From contig NZ_JBILJW010000006.1 in assembly GCF_044377035.1 (NCBI RefSeq), positions 1 to 64,000 on the forward strand: 64,000 bases of DNA. The letters are read 5' to 3'. The notes below the pieces were generated by a model. That model searched no databases and was not told the DNA's origin. It worked only from the letters and a program-made list of their open reading frames with translations. Source of the DNA: Silanimonas sp044377035 (GTDB lineage Bacteria; Pseudomonadota; Gammaproteobacteria; Xanthomonadales; Xanthomonadaceae). The number at the start of each line of letters is the position of its first letter. The first letter of the stretch is position 1. Shown here piece after piece: positions 1 through 8,758 of the stretch. A program made the translations under genes and the position numbers.

Positions 1-513
1 GTGATCCCGGGCACCGGCTTCCTGCTCAACAACGAGATGGACGACTTCTCGGTGAAGGCCGGCGTGCCGAACGCCTTCGGCCTCGTCGGCGACGACGCCA
101 ACGCCATCGCGCCGGGCAAGCGCCCGCTGTCGTCGATGACGCCCACGATCGTCGTGGGCGACGACCAGATCGCGGTGCTCGGTACGCCGGGCGGCAGCCG
201 CATCATCAGTATGGTGATCCAGGGCGTGCTGGCGCTGGATGCCGGTGCCTCGGCGCTCGAGGCTGCGGCCGAGCCGCGCGTCCACCACCAGTACCTGCCT
301 GATGAAGTCTCGATCGAGAAGGACGCGCTGTCGCCGGAGCTTCGTGCCGGCCTCGAGGGCCGCGGCCACGTCATCAAGGAAGAGCCGCGCACCTGGGGGA
401 ACATGCAGGTCGTGACCTGGGACCTCACGGATGGTGATGTCGAAGCCGGCGCCGACCCGCGCTGGAAGACCGTCGGCAAGGGCAGCACGCAGGACGGAGG
501 CATCTTCCGGTGA
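1..513 (+). CDS. ggt: gamma-glutamyltransferase, C-terminal part (5' end outside window)
   Basis: The last 170 residues of a gamma-glutamyltranspeptidase, the periplasmic enzyme that removes or transfers the gamma-glutamyl group of glutathione and related compounds. The fragment holds the small-subunit core: the substrate-binding stretch GKRPLSSMTPT and the later GTPGGSRII glycine pair that forms the oxyanion hole in characterised enzymes. The nucleophilic threonine and the large subunit must lie upstream of base 1, so the GTG at base 1 should not be taken as the true start. The stop overlaps the next gene's GTG start by 4 bases (GTGA), suggesting translational coupling. Confidence 0.9.
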   Translation: MIPGTGFLLNNEMDDFSVKAGVPNAFGLVGDDANAIAPGKRPLSSMTPTIVVGDDQIAVLGTPGGSRIISMVIQGVLALDAGASALEAAAEPRVHHQYLPDEVSIEKDALSPELRAGLEGRGHVIKEEPRTWGNMQVVTWDLTDGDVEAGADPRWKTVGKGSTQDGGIFR

Positions 514-1403
514 GTGCGACGAACGGCATCCGTCTTTGGTCGATCCTCGGCAATTCGCAGCGCCTCGACGGCGGCGCGATGTTCGGCAACGTGCCGCGGG
601 CGATGTGGTCGCAGTGGATCGCGCCCGACGAGCAGCACCGCATCCCGTTGGCCTGCCGTGCGCTGCTGGCCAAGGGCCTCGCCGGCAAGACCGTACTGTT
701 CGAAACCGGCATCGGCGCCTTCTTCGAGCCGAAGATGCGCGAGCGTTTCGGCGTGGTGGAACCGCAGCATGTGCTGCTGGATTCGCTGGCCGAGGCCGGC
801 GTCTCGCATGAGGACGTCGATGTCGTCGTGCTCTCGCACCTGCACTTCGACCACGCCGGGGGCCTGCTGGCGCCCTGGGCCGAAGGCCAGCCGCCGCGTC
901 TGCTGTTCCCGAACGCGACGTTCGTCGTCGGCGCCGCGCACTGGGCGCGGGCGAAGACGCCGCATCCGCGCGACCGCGCCAGCTTCATCCCGGAACTCGG
1001 CGCCCTTCTCGAAGCCAGCGGCCGCCTCGAAGTGGTCGAGGGCGACCACAGCCGTGCGCTCGGCGCCGCCGTGCGCTTCCACCACAGCGATGGCCACACG
1101 CCGGGCCTGATGCTGGCCGAGATCGTCGGCGAAGGCGGGCAGGGTGGCGTGGTGTTCTGCGCCGACCTCATCCCCGGGCGGCCGTGGGTGCACCTGCCGG
1201 TGACCATGGGCTACGACCGTTCGCCCGAGACGCTCATCGACGAGAAGCGCGGTTTCCTCGACGACATGCTGAAGCGCGACGTCCGGCTTTACTTCACCCA
1301 CGACCACGGCTGCGCCATGGCGCGCGTGGCGCGCGACGACAAAGGCCGCTACGGCACCCGCGACGAGCTCCCGGTGCTCACCGGCGCGCCTTTGCCCCAT
1401 TGA
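510..1403 (+). CDS. MBL-fold metallo-hydrolase
   Basis: A 297-residue metallo-beta-lactamase-fold protein. The zinc motif HLHFDH (H110, H112, D114, H115) is intact, and later histidines (in HHSDGHTPG and FTHDHG) can complete a two-metal site. The substrate cannot be read from sequence; the family includes lactonases, glyoxalase II-like thioesterases and other hydrolases. There is no signal peptide, so it is probably cytoplasmic. The GTG start overlaps the ggt stop by 4 bases, placing the two in one transcript. The family is secure, the reaction is not. Confidence 0.85.
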   Translation: MSATNGIRLWSILGNSQRLDGGAMFGNVPRAMWSQWIAPDEQHRIPLACRALLAKGLAGKTVLFETGIGAFFEPKMRERFGVVEPQHVLLDSLAEAGVSHEDVDVVVLSHLHFDHAGGLLAPWAEGQPPRLLFPNATFVVGAAHWARAKTPHPRDRASFIPELGALLEASGRLEVVEGDHSRALGAAVRFHHSDGHTPGLMLAEIVGEGGQGGVVFCADLIPGRPWVHLPVTMGYDRSPETLIDEKRGFLDDMLKRDVRLYFTHDHGCAMARVARDDKGRYGTRDELPVLTGAPLPH

Positions 1404-1429
1404 CCGTTCCTCCCACCCAAGGATTCCCC

Positions 1430-1858
1430 ATGCGCACCGCTCCGTTCCGCCTCGCCGCCGCGCTGCTGCTCTCGCTGTCCCTTTCGCCGCTGGCCTCGGC
1501 CGCGTCCTACGGGCAGCCGATGCCCGACGGTGACGCCATGCCGGTCACCGAGCTGCTCGCCCACGCAGAGCACCACAGCGGCCACACGATGAAGTTCAGC
1601 GGACGCATCACCCAGGTCTGCCAGGCCAAGGGCTGCTGGGTGATGCTCGACGCCGGCGGTACGGGCATCCGGGTGAAGACCGGGCACGAATTCTTCCTGC
1701 CGAAGGACGCCAGCGGCACCGCCGTGGTGTTCGGCGAACTGAAGCCGGTCGAGCTCAGCGCCGAGCAGGCCCAGCACTACAACGAAGAGAGCGGCGGTGG
1801 CATCGAAGCCGGTCGCGAGTGGCAGATCCTCGCCACGTCGATCGTCATCGAACCCTGA
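1430..1858 (+). CDS. DUF4920 family exported protein
   Basis: A 142-residue protein with a clear Sec signal peptide (hydrophobic residues about 5-22, cleavage near ASA-AS). The mature part resembles the small OB-like DUF4920 proteins: a segment around SGRITQVCQAKGCWVMLD with two cysteines five residues apart, then a compact beta-rich region. No enzymatic motif is seen. The frame is open much further upstream, but the ATG at 1430 is chosen because it starts exactly at the signal peptide, 26 bases after the MBL gene. Probably periplasmic; function unknown. Confidence 0.75.
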   Translation: MRTAPFRLAAALLLSLSLSPLASAASYGQPMPDGDAMPVTELLAHAEHHSGHTMKFSGRITQVCQAKGCWVMLDAGGTGIRVKTGHEFFLPKDASGTAVVFGELKPVELSAEQAQHYNEESGGGIEAGREWQILATSIVIEP

Positions 1859-1892
1859 TCCACTGCGGATTCCGCCCATCGAGTCTTGACCC

Positions 1893-3287
1893 ATGCGTCC
1901 CGATCCCGTCCTCGCCCGCCGTCGCTTCCTCGCGCTCTCCGCGTCCACCGTCGGAGCTGCCGCGCTGGGGCTTTGGCCGTTCGGCCGGCTGCTCGCCCAT
2001 GCGGGCCTGCCGGCGGGGCGTATCGCGGGCTTCGGCCCGCTGTCCCCAGTTGCTGATGCCACGACCGGCCTGCCGTTGCTGAAGCTGCCGGCCGGTTTCA
2101 GCTACCGCAGCTTCGGCTGGTCGACCACGCCGATGAGCGATGGACGGCCGACGCCTTCGCACCACGACGGCATGGGCATCGTGCATGCGGACGGTTCGCG
2201 GCTGACCCTCGTGCGCAACCACGAATGCGACGGTGATCGCGGCACCTTCGGCGACGCGCCGATGACCTACGACCCGGACGTCGACGGCGGCACCACCACG
2301 ATGGTGTTCGATGCCGACAAGGGCGAATTGCTGGAATCCCGCGCTTCGCTGTCCGGCACGCTGCGCAACTGCTCGGGCGGCATCACGCCTTGGCACAGCT
2401 GGCTGTCCTGCGAGGAGCAGGTGCTGGACCGCGGCCGCGCCGTGTTCGATGAGCGCGTGGTCGACCTGAAGCACGCCCACGGCTTCGTGTTCGACGTGCC
2501 GTTCGACCGCGCCTCGAACGCCGAGCCGCTGGTCGCGATGGGCCAGCGCGTGCATGAGGCGGCGGCGGTGCACGAGGCGAGTGGCGATGTGTACCTGACC
2601 GAGGATGCTGATCCGTTTGCTGGCTTCTATCGTTTCGTCCCGACGGTGAAGGGTGAACTGGCCCGTGGCGGCACGCTGTGGATGCTCAAGGCCGAAGGTG
2701 CGGCCGACCTGCGCCGGGGCCATCGCAACGGCGACCGCTTCAAGGCGACGTGGGTGGCCATCGAGCATCCCGAGCGTGGCATCGGGCCATCGGGCAAGAC
2801 GGACGGCAACGTCCGCGAGGGCCTGGCGAACGGCGGCAGCGCGTTCATCCGTCTGGAGGGCTGCTATGCACAGGGCGACACGATCTATTTCACGTCGACC
2901 AGCGGTGGCGACGCGAACAGCGGGCAGGTCTGGGCCTATGACGCCAAGGCCTCCGAACTGCAGCTGGTGTTCGAGTCGCCGGCGCAGGAAACCCTGTACT
3001 ACCCGGACAACCTGGCGATGTCGCCGCGCGGTGGCCTGATCCTCTGCCAGGACAGCTACCGCAAGGAGGCGCAGTCGCTGTTCGGGCTGACACCGGAGGG
3101 CGGGCTGTTCCAGTTCGCCGAGAACAACGGCATCTACGAGAATTTCCACGGGCTCACCGGCGACTACTCCAACAGCGAGTTCGCCGGCGCCTGTTTCTCC
3201 CCGGACGGCCGCTGGCTGTTCGTCAACGTCTACACGCCGGGCTTCACCGTCGCCATCACCGGCCCCTGGAAGGAAGGATTGCTCTGA
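1893..3287 (+). CDS. PhoX-like (DUF839) Tat-exported protein
   Basis: 464 residues. The N-terminus carries a twin-arginine signal (ARRRFLAL, residues 8-15) followed by a hydrophobic stretch, so it is exported folded, as expected for a cofactor-containing protein. The body resembles the DUF839/PhoX propeller family, with conserved acidic and histidine-rich segments such as NHECDGDRGTFG and LSCEEQ. Characterised PhoX enzymes are Ca/Fe-dependent alkaline phosphatases, but this is the shorter branch of the family, for which phosphatase activity is not established. No Pho-box-like repeat is visible in the 34 bases upstream. The stop overlaps the next start by one base (TGATG). Confidence 0.75.
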   Translation: MRPDPVLARRRFLALSASTVGAAALGLWPFGRLLAHAGLPAGRIAGFGPLSPVADATTGLPLLKLPAGFSYRSFGWSTTPMSDGRPTPSHHDGMGIVHADGSRLTLVRNHECDGDRGTFGDAPMTYDPDVDGGTTTMVFDADKGELLESRASLSGTLRNCSGGITPWHSWLSCEEQVLDRGRAVFDERVVDLKHAHGFVFDVPFDRASNAEPLVAMGQRVHEAAAVHEASGDVYLTEDADPFAGFYRFVPTVKGELARGGTLWMLKAEGAADLRRGHRNGDRFKATWVAIEHPERGIGPSGKTDGNVREGLANGGSAFIRLEGCYAQGDTIYFTSTSGGDANSGQVWAYDAKASELQLVFESPAQETLYYPDNLAMSPRGGLILCQDSYRKEAQSLFGLTPEGGLFQFAENNGIYENFHGLTGDYSNSEFAGACFSPDGRWLFVNVYTPGFTVAITGPWKEGLL

Positions 3288-3682
3288 TGATCACCGGCCT
3301 CTACGCCGCCCTGTGTGCGCTACTCATCCTCGCCCTGTCGTTCCGGATCGTCGGCCTCCGCCGTCGGTTGAAGGTGGGCATTGGTGATGGCGGCGATGCC
3401 GGGCTCGCCCGTGCCATTCGCGCCCAAGCCAACGCCGTCGAGTACGTGCCCCTGATGCTGGTGATGCTGCTGGTGGCGGAGAACAACGGCGCTGGCGTGG
3501 TGTTCGTCCACGTTTGCGGCGCGGGGCTGGTGCTCGCCCGCGTGCTGCACGCGGTGGGCCTCTCGGGTTCCGCAGGCACGAGCTTCGGGCGCTTCTGGGG
3601 CACGCTGGGCACGTGGATCCTGCTGCTGGTGCTCTCAGGCCAGCTGCTCTGGGGCTATTGGGCCGCGGTCCAAGCGAGCTGA
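3287..3682 (+). CDS. MAPEG family membrane protein
   Basis: 131 residues, about four hydrophobic segments, with the MAPEG-type segment RAIRAQANAVEYVPLMLVML. MAPEG proteins are small membrane proteins related to glutathione-dependent transferases; bacterial members are mostly uncharacterised. The start is fixed by the one-base TGATG overlap with the PhoX-like gene, implying coupled translation. A 7-bp stem (3697-3703 with 3719-3725) follows the stop and could end this transcript, although no T-run follows it. Confidence 0.8.
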   Translation: MITGLYAALCALLILALSFRIVGLRRRLKVGIGDGGDAGLARAIRAQANAVEYVPLMLVMLLVAENNGAGVVFVHVCGAGLVLARVLHAVGLSGSAGTSFGRFWGTLGTWILLLVLSGQLLWGYWAAVQAS

Positions 3683-3820
3683 TCGCCGAATGGCATGAGG
3701 GCATGGGCCAGGCGCCTTTGCCCTCGCGTGATGTCCGGAGTGGAATAAGGGCCATCGCCGCATCGCCACCGTCCTTTGGGCGGTTCCTTCGCTGATGCGG
3801 CCGATCGAACCCGTTTCGAA

Positions 3821-3891
3821 GCCCCGGCCGTCGCTCGCCCCTCTCCCCCGGACCGCGTGGCGGCCGAGGCTTCGCTTTTTCCGGAGCCTCC
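3821..3891 (+). promoter_or_regulatory. structured leader of nhaC with alternative hairpins over the ribosome-binding site
   Basis: Two mutually exclusive stems can be drawn. Stem A pairs 3821-3830 with 3861-3870 (GCC/GGC plus CGGCCG/CGGCCG, one C-A mismatch). Stem B pairs 3866-3873 with 3883-3890 (one G-U) and buries the GGAG Shine-Dalgarno (3883-3886) just before the GTG start at 3892. They share 3866-3870, so forming A would free the ribosome-binding site. This is the layout of a translational RNA switch. No ligand domain was recognised, and GC-rich DNA gives chance pairings, so this is inference. Confidence 0.35.
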
Positions 3892-5247
3892 GTGTCCCCG
3901 ACCGCGCCCTCGGCCTCGCCGCCGTCCTTCCTCGCCCTCTCGCCCCTGCTGCTGTTCATCGCCTTGTTCTGCGGCGTCGGCTTCACGCTGACCGCGCTCG
4001 GCGAGGCCAACGCCTTCTACCAGCTTCCCGCCGCGGTGGCCCTGGTGCCGGCCTTGGCGCTGGCCCTGTGGCTGGCGCATCGCCGCGGCGCGCCGGCTTT
4101 CGATCGGCTCTTGGCGGGCATGGGCGACAAGGACGTGCAGCTGATGCTGCTGATCTTCCTGCTCTCCGGCGCCTTCACCGCGGTGAGCCGGGCCACGGGC
4201 GGTGTCGAGGCCGTGGTCGCCTTGGGCCTGTCGGTGATCCCGGCGGCGCTGATCCTGCCGGGCATCTTCCTGCTGGCCACGGCCATCGCGCTGGCGCTCG
4301 GCACCTCGATGGGCACGATCGCCGCCGTGGCGCCGATCGCGCTGGGCCTGGCCGATGCCGCCTCGCTCGACAAGGCCCTGGTGCTCGGCGCCGTGCTCAG
4401 CGGTGCCACCTGCGGCGACAACCTGTCGCTGATCTCCGACACCGCCATCGCGGCCGCGCGCTCGCAGGGCACCACCGTGCGTGCCAAGTTCCTCGAGAAC
4501 CTCAAGTTCGCCGTGCCCGCAGCGCTGGGCACGCTCGTGCTGTTGGCCTTCGCCGGTGACGCGCAGCCCGTGCCCCCCGCCGACCCGCCGAGCGCGTGGC
4601 TCGCGCTGCCCTACGTCGCGGTGCTCGGGCTCGCCGTGCTCGGCGTGAACGTGCTGGCCGTGCTGGCCATTGGCGTGCTGCTGGCCGGCGCCTTCGGCCT
4701 CGGCTTCGCCGACTACGGCGTGCTCGGCTTCACTGCCGATGTCCACAAGGGCTTCCTGTCGGTCACCGACACCGTACTGGTCTCGCTGTTCGTCGCGGGC
4801 TTGGGCGCGTTGATCCGCGCCGACGGCGGCTTCGCGTGGTTCGTCGCCCGCATCGAGGCGCTGGCGCGTGGCCGCAAGGGCCCGCGCGTGGGCCAGCTCG
4901 GCATCGCCGGCCTCGTCGCCGGCAGCGACGCGCTGCTCGCGAACAACACGGTGGCGATCCTGCTGTCGGGGCCGATCGCCAAGGACATCGCCGCCGAGCA
5001 CGGCGTGTCACCGGCTCGTGCAGCGAGCCTGCTCGACATCTTCGCCTGCGTCACCCAGAGCCTGCTGCCTTGGGGCGCGCAGATCCTGCTGGCGGCCTCG
5101 CTGGGCGGTATCTCGCCGCTGGATCTCGCTGGCAGCCTTCATTACTGCTGGCTGCTCGGCGGGCTGACGCTGGCGTGGGTGCTCTTCGAACGCCGCCGCT
5201 CAGGCGCCGAGGATCCCGCGCAGGTCGGAGAGGTACTTCTCCAGTGA
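3892..5247 (+). CDS. nhaC: NhaC-family Na+/H+ antiporter
   Basis: 451 residues with about eleven hydrophobic segments; predicted inner-membrane antiporter exchanging cytoplasmic Na+ for H+. Family signatures seen include GTSMGTIAAVAPIAL and the SGATCGDNLSLISDT segment, matching the conserved polar motif of the NhaC group. The GTG start at 3892 is preceded by GGAG at the right distance, and the SD can be sequestered in a hairpin. The 3' end overlaps the convergent threonine-synthase-like gene by 48 bases (5200-5247), so transcripts from the two strands are complementary there. The transported ion (Na+, or Na+-lactate/malate) cannot be told from sequence. Confidence 0.85.
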   Translation: MSPTAPSASPPSFLALSPLLLFIALFCGVGFTLTALGEANAFYQLPAAVALVPALALALWLAHRRGAPAFDRLLAGMGDKDVQLMLLIFLLSGAFTAVSRATGGVEAVVALGLSVIPAALILPGIFLLATAIALALGTSMGTIAAVAPIALGLADAASLDKALVLGAVLSGATCGDNLSLISDTAIAAARSQGTTVRAKFLENLKFAVPAALGTLVLLAFAGDAQPVPPADPPSAWLALPYVAVLGLAVLGVNVLAVLAIGVLLAGAFGLGFADYGVLGFTADVHKGFLSVTDTVLVSLFVAGLGALIRADGGFAWFVARIEALARGRKGPRVGQLGIAGLVAGSDALLANNTVAILLSGPIAKDIAAEHGVSPARAASLLDIFACVTQSLLPWGAQILLAASLGGISPLDLAGSLHYCWLLGGLTLAWVLFERRRSGAEDPAQVGEVLLQ

Positions 5248-6456
5248 CCCCGTGTTGACAGCGACCACGCGCTCGCCGCGCTTCAGCAGGCCGCGATCGA
5301 GCAGCTGAGGCAGGGCCGCGAGGCAGGCCGCGCCCTCGGGGCTGATCCAATGCTGGCGCTCGCGCCATACGCGCTGCAGCTCGTCGGCAGTCTCGGCTTC
5401 GGATACCGCAATGGCTGCACCGCCACTGGCGCGGATGATCTGCAGCACTCGGAAATGCCCGACGCCGCCGGGCACGTTCAAGCCCGTCGAGATCGTCTTG
5501 CCGGCGGGCAGGGCCGTGGTGTCGTCGGCGCCCGCGTCGAACGCGCGCACGAGCGGCGTGGTGGCCTCGCTCTGCACGCAGTACATGCGTGGGCGCTTGG
5601 CGTCGATGAGGCCGAGCGCTTCGAGTTCGTCCCAAGCCTTCCACATGCCGAGTACCCCGGTGCCGCCGCCGGTGGGGTAGATCACGGCATCAGGCAGCGA
5701 CCAGCGCGTGCTGTCGTCCTTGGGTTCCGCCATCTCGAGGCCGAGGGTCTTCTTGCCTTCGATGCGCCAGCCCGGCTCCTGGAAGGTGGCCACCGAGAAC
5801 CAGCCCTCCGGGATGTAGCGCTCTTTCAGGAACGCACCGGCCTCGCGGATGGTCGGGCCGACCAGTTCGAGCGTGACGCGGCCCGGGTGCTTCTTCGCCG
5901 CCACGGCCACGCTGCCCATGATCGGCAGCGGCGTGTCTTCGGGCATCGCCACCACGACGTCGAGTCCGCCGGCCAGCGCGTAGCGCACCAGCGCATCACC
6001 CGCGTTGCCCTGCGTGGGCACAGCGAGTTTCTTCAGGCCCAGACGGCGCGCTTGCGCGACGGCCATGGCCATGCCGCGGTCCTTGAAGCTGCGCGTCGGG
6101 TTGCCGCCGAAGCCGGGCCAGTGCTGGCCTTCGTCCTTCAACCACAGCGACAGGCCCGCGGCCTTGGCCACCGCGTGGTCGCGGTAGTCGAGCTCGGGCG
6201 TGTGGCCTTCGCCGAGCGCGACGATGTGTGCGGCATCGTTCGGATCGGAGATGTCGAGGGCGAGCAGGCCGCCGAAGCGCCACAGGTCATTGCGGCGCGG
6301 GTCGTACCACGCGGCATCGGGTTTCTCGCGGGCGAGGCGCTCGATGTCGAGCACCATCTCGACCGGCCGACCATCGGCCGGGTCGAGATTCATCGGCACA
6401 TCAGCGGAGTACTCGATTCCGGAAGCAAGGCCACGCAGGCAGCGAACGTAGGACAT
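5200..6456 (-). CDS. second threonine synthase-like PLP enzyme of the thr operon
   Basis: 418 residues, PLP fold type II, of the threonine-synthase branch related to archaeal and plant enzymes. PLP lysine K125 lies in NPTRSFKDRG; the phosphate loop is PTQGNAGDAL and a TGGGTG loop follows. The N-terminus (YVRCLRGLASGIEYS) looks like a remnant of the zinc-ribbon start seen in some homologues, with one cysteine left. The ATG at 6456 is chosen because it lies 37 bases after thrC; the frame is open further upstream but would overlap thrC. Position in the operon supports a role in threonine or a related beta/gamma-replacement reaction, but with thrC intact the true substrate is uncertain. Confidence 0.8.
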   Translation of the reverse strand: MSYVRCLRGLASGIEYSADVPMNLDPADGRPVEMVLDIERLAREKPDAAWYDPRRNDLWRFGGLLALDISDPNDAAHIVALGEGHTPELDYRDHAVAKAAGLSLWLKDEGQHWPGFGGNPTRSFKDRGMAMAVAQARRLGLKKLAVPTQGNAGDALVRYALAGGLDVVVAMPEDTPLPIMGSVAVAAKKHPGRVTLELVGPTIREAGAFLKERYIPEGWFSVATFQEPGWRIEGKKTLGLEMAEPKDDSTRWSLPDAVIYPTGGGTGVLGMWKAWDELEALGLIDAKRPRMYCVQSEATTPLVRAFDAGADDTTALPAGKTISTGLNVPGGVGHFRVLQIIRASGGAAIAVSEAETADELQRVWRERQHWISPEGAACLAALPQLLDRGLLKRGERVVAVNTGSLEKYLSDLRGILGA

Positions 6457-6493
6457 GACAGGGCGTACGTGGGGGAGGGCGCCAGAGTGTGCC

Positions 6494-7810
6494 TCAGGAC
6501 GCCGACCACTCCGCGCGAAGAATCGCCGCCAGCGCCTCGCTGTCGACCGCCATCGCGTCCGCTTGCGCCGGTTGCGCGAGCAGCGCCGCGAACGCGGGCG
6601 GCACGGCGGGCGCGCTCGACAGCAGCGGGCCCACGACGTCGAGGAACTTGCTCGCGTGCGCGGTGGCGGCCACGGCCCAGTCGCGGGTGTCGCCGGCAGC
6701 GCGGAGGTCTTCGAGCACCGCGAGGCCACAGGCGGTGTGCGGGCAGGGCGCGACGCCGTGCCGGGCTTCGGCCGCGGCCACCGTCGCGCGGATGCGCGCG
6801 TCGTCGACGCGCTGCACGCGGATGAGCGAGCGCGCCGCGGCTTCGTCCCCGCCGGCCAGCCAGAACAGGCGCTCGACATTGCTCGGTGCACCGACGTCCA
6901 TCGCGTTCGCCAGTGTCGGGATCGCATCGCGGCCGCGGTACGGCGCGCCGTCGAAGAACTCCGAGAGCGTCGGGTTCGCGTTGGTCGCCAGCACCACCTC
7001 GCCGATCGGCAGGCCCATCGAGCGGGCGATCAGTGCGGCCACGGCATTGCCCAGGTTGCCGCTCGGCACGATGAAGCCCAGCGGCCTGCCGTGGCGGCGC
7101 TGGAAGCGCAGCGCGTGCATGGCGTAGTAGCCCATCTGCGGCAGCAGGCGGCCGAGGCTGATCGAGTTCGCGGTGAGCAACGGCACCTCGGCACGCAGCG
7201 CGGCATCGCCCAGCGCCTGCTTCGCCAGCCGCTGGCAGTCGTCGAAGCTGCCCGCCACGCGCAGCGCGCGCACGTTGCCGCCGAACGCGCCGAGCGAATG
7301 TGCTTGTGCCGGCGAGACCTTGCCGTCCGGGTAGAGGATCAGCACGCGGAAGCCTTCGCGGCCGTGGAAGGCCGCGCCGACTGCGGCGCCGGTGTCGCCC
7401 GAGGTCGCGACGAGAACGGTCTGTATCGGCGCGTCCGGCGCGCGCAACGACGAGAGCGATGCCGCGAGGAAGCGCGCTGCCAGGTCCTTGAACGCGGCCG
7501 TCGGGCCGTGGAAGAGCTCCAGCAGGTGGTCGCCGCTGCCGCGCAGCGGAAAGAGCGGCACCTCGAAGCTCGCCGCTTCCGCGCACAGTGCATCGAGGCG
7601 CGCGGCGAGCGGGTCGTTGCCGAGCAGCGGCCGCAACAGCGCGGCGAGCGTGTCCGCAAGGCGCCCGTCGGGAATCGCCTCGATGTCGCGGGCATCGAGG
7701 CGCGGCAGGCGCTCGGGCACATAGAGGCCGCCATCGGGGGCGAGGCCGGCGCCGAGCGCGGCGCCGAAGGGCAGGGCGGGCGAGGCCCCGCGGGTGGAAA
7801 CGAAACGCAT
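6494..7810 (-). CDS. thrC: threonine synthase
   Basis: 438 residues; converts O-phosphohomoserine to threonine, the last step of the pathway, in the cytoplasm. It matches the long bacterial class: N-terminal STRG start, APDGGLYVPE, and PLP lysine motif FHGPTAAFKDLAARF, followed by TSGDTGAAV for phosphate binding. Length is close to E. coli ThrC (428). The start is 3 bases after the thrB stop, so it is translated as part of the operon. A second threonine-synthase-like gene follows it. Confidence 0.95.
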   Translation of the reverse strand: MRFVSTRGASPALPFGAALGAGLAPDGGLYVPERLPRLDARDIEAIPDGRLADTLAALLRPLLGNDPLAARLDALCAEAASFEVPLFPLRGSGDHLLELFHGPTAAFKDLAARFLAASLSSLRAPDAPIQTVLVATSGDTGAAVGAAFHGREGFRVLILYPDGKVSPAQAHSLGAFGGNVRALRVAGSFDDCQRLAKQALGDAALRAEVPLLTANSISLGRLLPQMGYYAMHALRFQRRHGRPLGFIVPSGNLGNAVAALIARSMGLPIGEVVLATNANPTLSEFFDGAPYRGRDAIPTLANAMDVGAPSNVERLFWLAGGDEAAARSLIRVQRVDDARIRATVAAAEARHGVAPCPHTACGLAVLEDLRAAGDTRDWAVAATAHASKFLDVVGPLLSSAPAVPPAFAALLAQPAQADAMAVDSEALAAILRAEWSAS

Positions 7811-7813
7811 CGG

Positions 7814-8758
7814 TCAGTCCTGGGAATCGACAAGGCCCGCGGCGGGTCCGGCCACGGGTGACACAAGAAGGGAGGTGGCGAGGCCGGCATCGGCGAAGGC
7901 GCGCTGCATGGCGGCGCCGCCGGCTTCGGCGGCCGAACGGCCGCGGAACCAGCCGAACACGCTGGGGCCGGCACCGGAGATGCTGCTGCCGAGCGCGCCG
8001 GCGTCCAGCGCTGCGCGCTTCACTGCGGCGAAGCCGGGGATCAGCGCGGCGCGCCGGGGTTCCACGAGCACATCGTCGAGCCCTTGGCGGACCAGCGCCT
8101 CGTCGTCGCGTTCGAGACCGAGCAGTAGCGCGGCGAGATGGTGCGTCTGCTTGACGATGCTCTGGATCGGGTAAGGCTCGGCCAAGGCGGCGCGGGCCAC
8201 GCGCGTTTCCAACACGACGGCCGGATGCACCACGGCGGTGAACAGCCAGTCGGGTGCCCGCAGCCGCACCGGCGGCGCGCGCGCGGGGTCGAAGGCCGCG
8301 ACGAGGCCGCCCAACAGCGCGGGGGCGATGTTGTCGCCGTGCCGGCTGCCGCTAGCCACGGCTTCGCCGTCCAGTGCGAAGGGGTAGAGCGCCTCCGCGG
8401 GCAGCGGCGCGTCGAGCAGGGCGTTCGCGGCGACCACGGCCGCGACGGCGGATGCCGCCGAGCCGCCCAGCCCCGAACCCAACGGAATGCCTTTGCGCAG
8501 CCGCACGGCGAAGCCGAAGGGCAGCGCCAGCGCTTTGCGCATCGCGATCAGCGCGGCGCCGGCGGTGTTGTCCTCGGCGCGCGCCGGGAGTGCGGTGACC
8601 ACGCCTTCGATGCCTTCGATGCGCACCTCGGGCGCGTCGATGCGCCGGACCGTCGCGTGGTCGCGCCAGCCTTCGAGGCTGTGCCCCAGCAGATCGAACC
8701 CCGAACACAGATTGGCACTGCTGGCCGGCGCGAAGGCCGTTGCTTCGCGACGCGTCAC
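7814..8758 (-). CDS. thrB: homoserine kinase
   Basis: 314 residues, GHMP kinase family; phosphorylates homoserine with ATP. Motifs: N-terminal APASSANLCSGFDLLG and the GHMP ATP loop GIPLGSGLGGSAAS. Length matches E. coli ThrB (310). It starts with GTG, and GTGA overlaps the thrA stop by 4 bases, giving tight coupling between thrA and thrB. Confidence 0.95.
   Translation of the reverse strand: MTRREATAFAPASSANLCSGFDLLGHSLEGWRDHATVRRIDAPEVRIEGIEGVVTALPARAEDNTAGAALIAMRKALALPFGFAVRLRKGIPLGSGLGGSAASAVAAVVAANALLDAPLPAEALYPFALDGEAVASGSRHGDNIAPALLGGLVAAFDPARAPPVRLRAPDWLFTAVVHPAVVLETRVARAALAEPYPIQSIVKQTHHLAALLLGLERDDEALVRQGLDDVLVEPRRAALIPGFAAVKRAALDAGALGSSISGAGPSVFGWFRGRSAAEAGGAAMQRAFADAGLATSLLVSPVAGPAAGLVDSQD

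Noticed and set aside
6457..6927. N-terminal extension of the second threonine synthase-like protein up to 6927
   Set aside because: The extra 157 residues overlap thrC in another frame, are Arg-rich and unlike the family; the ATG at 6456 gives the expected length.
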